Below are positions 6,343-6,918 of a stretch of 6,918 bases of DNA, in pieces. Every line of letters begins with the position of its first letter. Position 1 is the first letter of the stretch. The position numbers and the translations under genes were made by a program. Below the pieces are notes generated by a model. It saw only the letters and a list, made by a program, of their open reading frames with translations, had not been told where the DNA came from and searched no databases. The DNA comes from Rhodoferax sp. (GTDB lineage Bacteria; Pseudomonadota; Gammaproteobacteria; Burkholderiales; Burkholderiaceae_C), in assembly GCA_017880985.1 (NCBI GenBank), contig JADGRK010000133.1, positions 1 to 6,918 of the forward strand. The letters run 5' to 3'.

Positions 6343-6855
6343 TCAGTAACCGAACAGGGCTTCGAACGGCCCTTTTGGCAGCGGTACCATGAACTGGATT
6401 TCGAAAAGCCAGAACAATGTCGCGCTTGCGCCAACGCTGATCAGCAGCACTTTGGGCCAGCTCCGTTTGTCCATCACCCGCATGAACGCGGCGATGAAGA
6501 CAGCGGAGGCAACATAGATGCCCACAAACCCGATTGCCAGCACATACACGATCGTTGGCACCAGTACCAGCAGGACCAACCTGAGTCGTTCCCACGACAC
6601 GAAAATTGCGTGATCGCGGGTTTTTCCGAATAACGACTTGATAAAAACGATCAGCGCCGCAAGGCACAGGATGGCGCCGATACGAAACGGAAAGTAGCCG
6701 GACTGTGGCCCATCTACGGCCCAACCGGCACCGACCTTGTAGTTGTCCACCATCATGACCACGCCGATGAGGAAGATGACGATCGCCGTGATCGCATCGA
6801 CATCGCTGTGCGACAGGCCGCTGCTGCGCGCGTTGCGAACTTTTTCTTGATCCAT
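6343..6855 (-). CDS. tctB: Tripartite tricarboxylate transporter small membrane subunit TctB
   Basis: TctB is the small, poorly conserved inner-membrane subunit that works with TctA. The product has 170 residues, within the usual 140-180 range. A hydrophilic N-terminal stretch (1-18) precedes hydrophobic segments at about 21-37, 57-74, 92-109, 111-126 and 135-152, of which the closely spaced middle pair form a hairpin. The conserved family block GPQSGYFPFRIG at 49-60, in the loop after the first segment, is the clearest identifier. The ATG at 6855 is preceded by a GGGGGT ribosome-binding site five bases away. Gene order tctC-tctB-tctA is the classical one, with 31 bp to the upstream gene end and 25 bp to tctA. 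Sequence gives no substrate information. Confidence 0.93.
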   Translation of the reverse strand: MDQEKVRNARSSGLSHSDVDAITAIVIFLIGVVMMVDNYKVGAGWAVDGPQSGYFPFRIGAILCLAALIVFIKSLFGKTRDHAIFVSWERLRLVLLVLVPTIVYVLAIGFVGIYVASAVFIAAFMRVMDKRSWPKVLLISVGASATLFWLFEIQFMVPLPKGPFEALFGY

Positions 6856-6886
6856 AGTTACCCCCGCCAGCGGCCAATTATTGAAA

Positions 6887-6918
6887 TTATTTCTTCGCAG
6901 CGAACCCGGCTTCGTGCA
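6887..6918 (-). CDS. 3' end of upstream gene, probably tctC (Bug-type solute-binding protein)
   Basis: Only the last nine complete codons and a TAA stop (6887-6889) are in the window, reading HEAGFAAKK. Periplasmic TctC/Bug receptors commonly end with a short helix of the type VxxAGxKxE, and tctC normally stands just before tctB, which begins 31 bp downstream. The identity therefore rests on position plus a loose C-terminal match. The frame could be a coincidental open stretch, since ten codons alone prove little. Confidence 0.45.
   Translation of the reverse strand, partial: HEAGFAAKK

Noticed and set aside
6318..6434. 39-codon N-terminal extension of tctA
   Set aside because: It would overlap the end of tctB out of frame, is basic and not membrane-like, and the ATG at 6317 has a proper ribosome-binding site and matches usual TctA N-termini.
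6876..6891. Direct repeat AATTATT-GA-AATTATT between the upstream gene end and tctB
   Set aside because: It is a simple AT-rich duplication of seven bases overlapping the stop codon of the upstream gene; no function is suggested.

Overview
The window looks like a chromosomal segment of a betaproteobacterium, probably Burkholderiales and most likely the Comamonadaceae side (Rhodoferax, Polaromonas or Acidovorax relatives). This rests on general impression: moderately high GC, a tripartite tricarboxylate transporter (TTT) beside a CaiB-type CoA-transferase, malate synthase G next to a type II haloacid dehalogenase, and a repeat-like insert of a kind I associate with that family. No 16S or other marker is present, so the taxonomy is inference.

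All eight genes lie on the minus strand, so transcription runs from the right edge to the left. There are two blocks. The right block (6918 to 2214) reads: the last codons of a gene that is probably the tctC substrate-binding protein, then tctB, tctA, a GlcG/HbpS-like (DUF336) small protein, a CaiB/BaiF CoA-transferase and a crotonase-fold protein. The gaps are short (about 30, 25, 57 and 70 bp, then a 4-bp ATGA overlap), so this looks like one operon whose promoter lies beyond the right edge. The simplest reading is uptake of a carboxylic acid by TctABC, conversion to a CoA thioester by the CoA-transferase, and a reaction on that thioester by the crotonase. The substrate cannot be read from the sequence. 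The crotonase keeps its oxyanion hole but lacks both glutamates used by classical enoyl-CoA hydratases, so its chemistry is open.

The left block (2049 to 1) starts after a 164-bp AT-rich intergenic stretch. It holds a type II (S)-2-haloacid dehalogenase and, 34 bp downstream, the first 409 codons of malate synthase G, which runs off the left edge. Together they suggest a route from haloacetate or glycolate through glyoxylate to malate, although the glycolate oxidase step is not in the window. Inside the dehalogenase gene a 66-bp, AT-richer, hairpin-forming stretch adds about 15-20 residues compared with ordinary family members and looks like an in-frame repeat insertion.

There are no tRNA or rRNA genes, CRISPR arrays, transposases or convincing factor-independent terminators. 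No gene-free stretch exceeds 300 bases. Long open frames on the plus strand are antisense shadows of the genes above.
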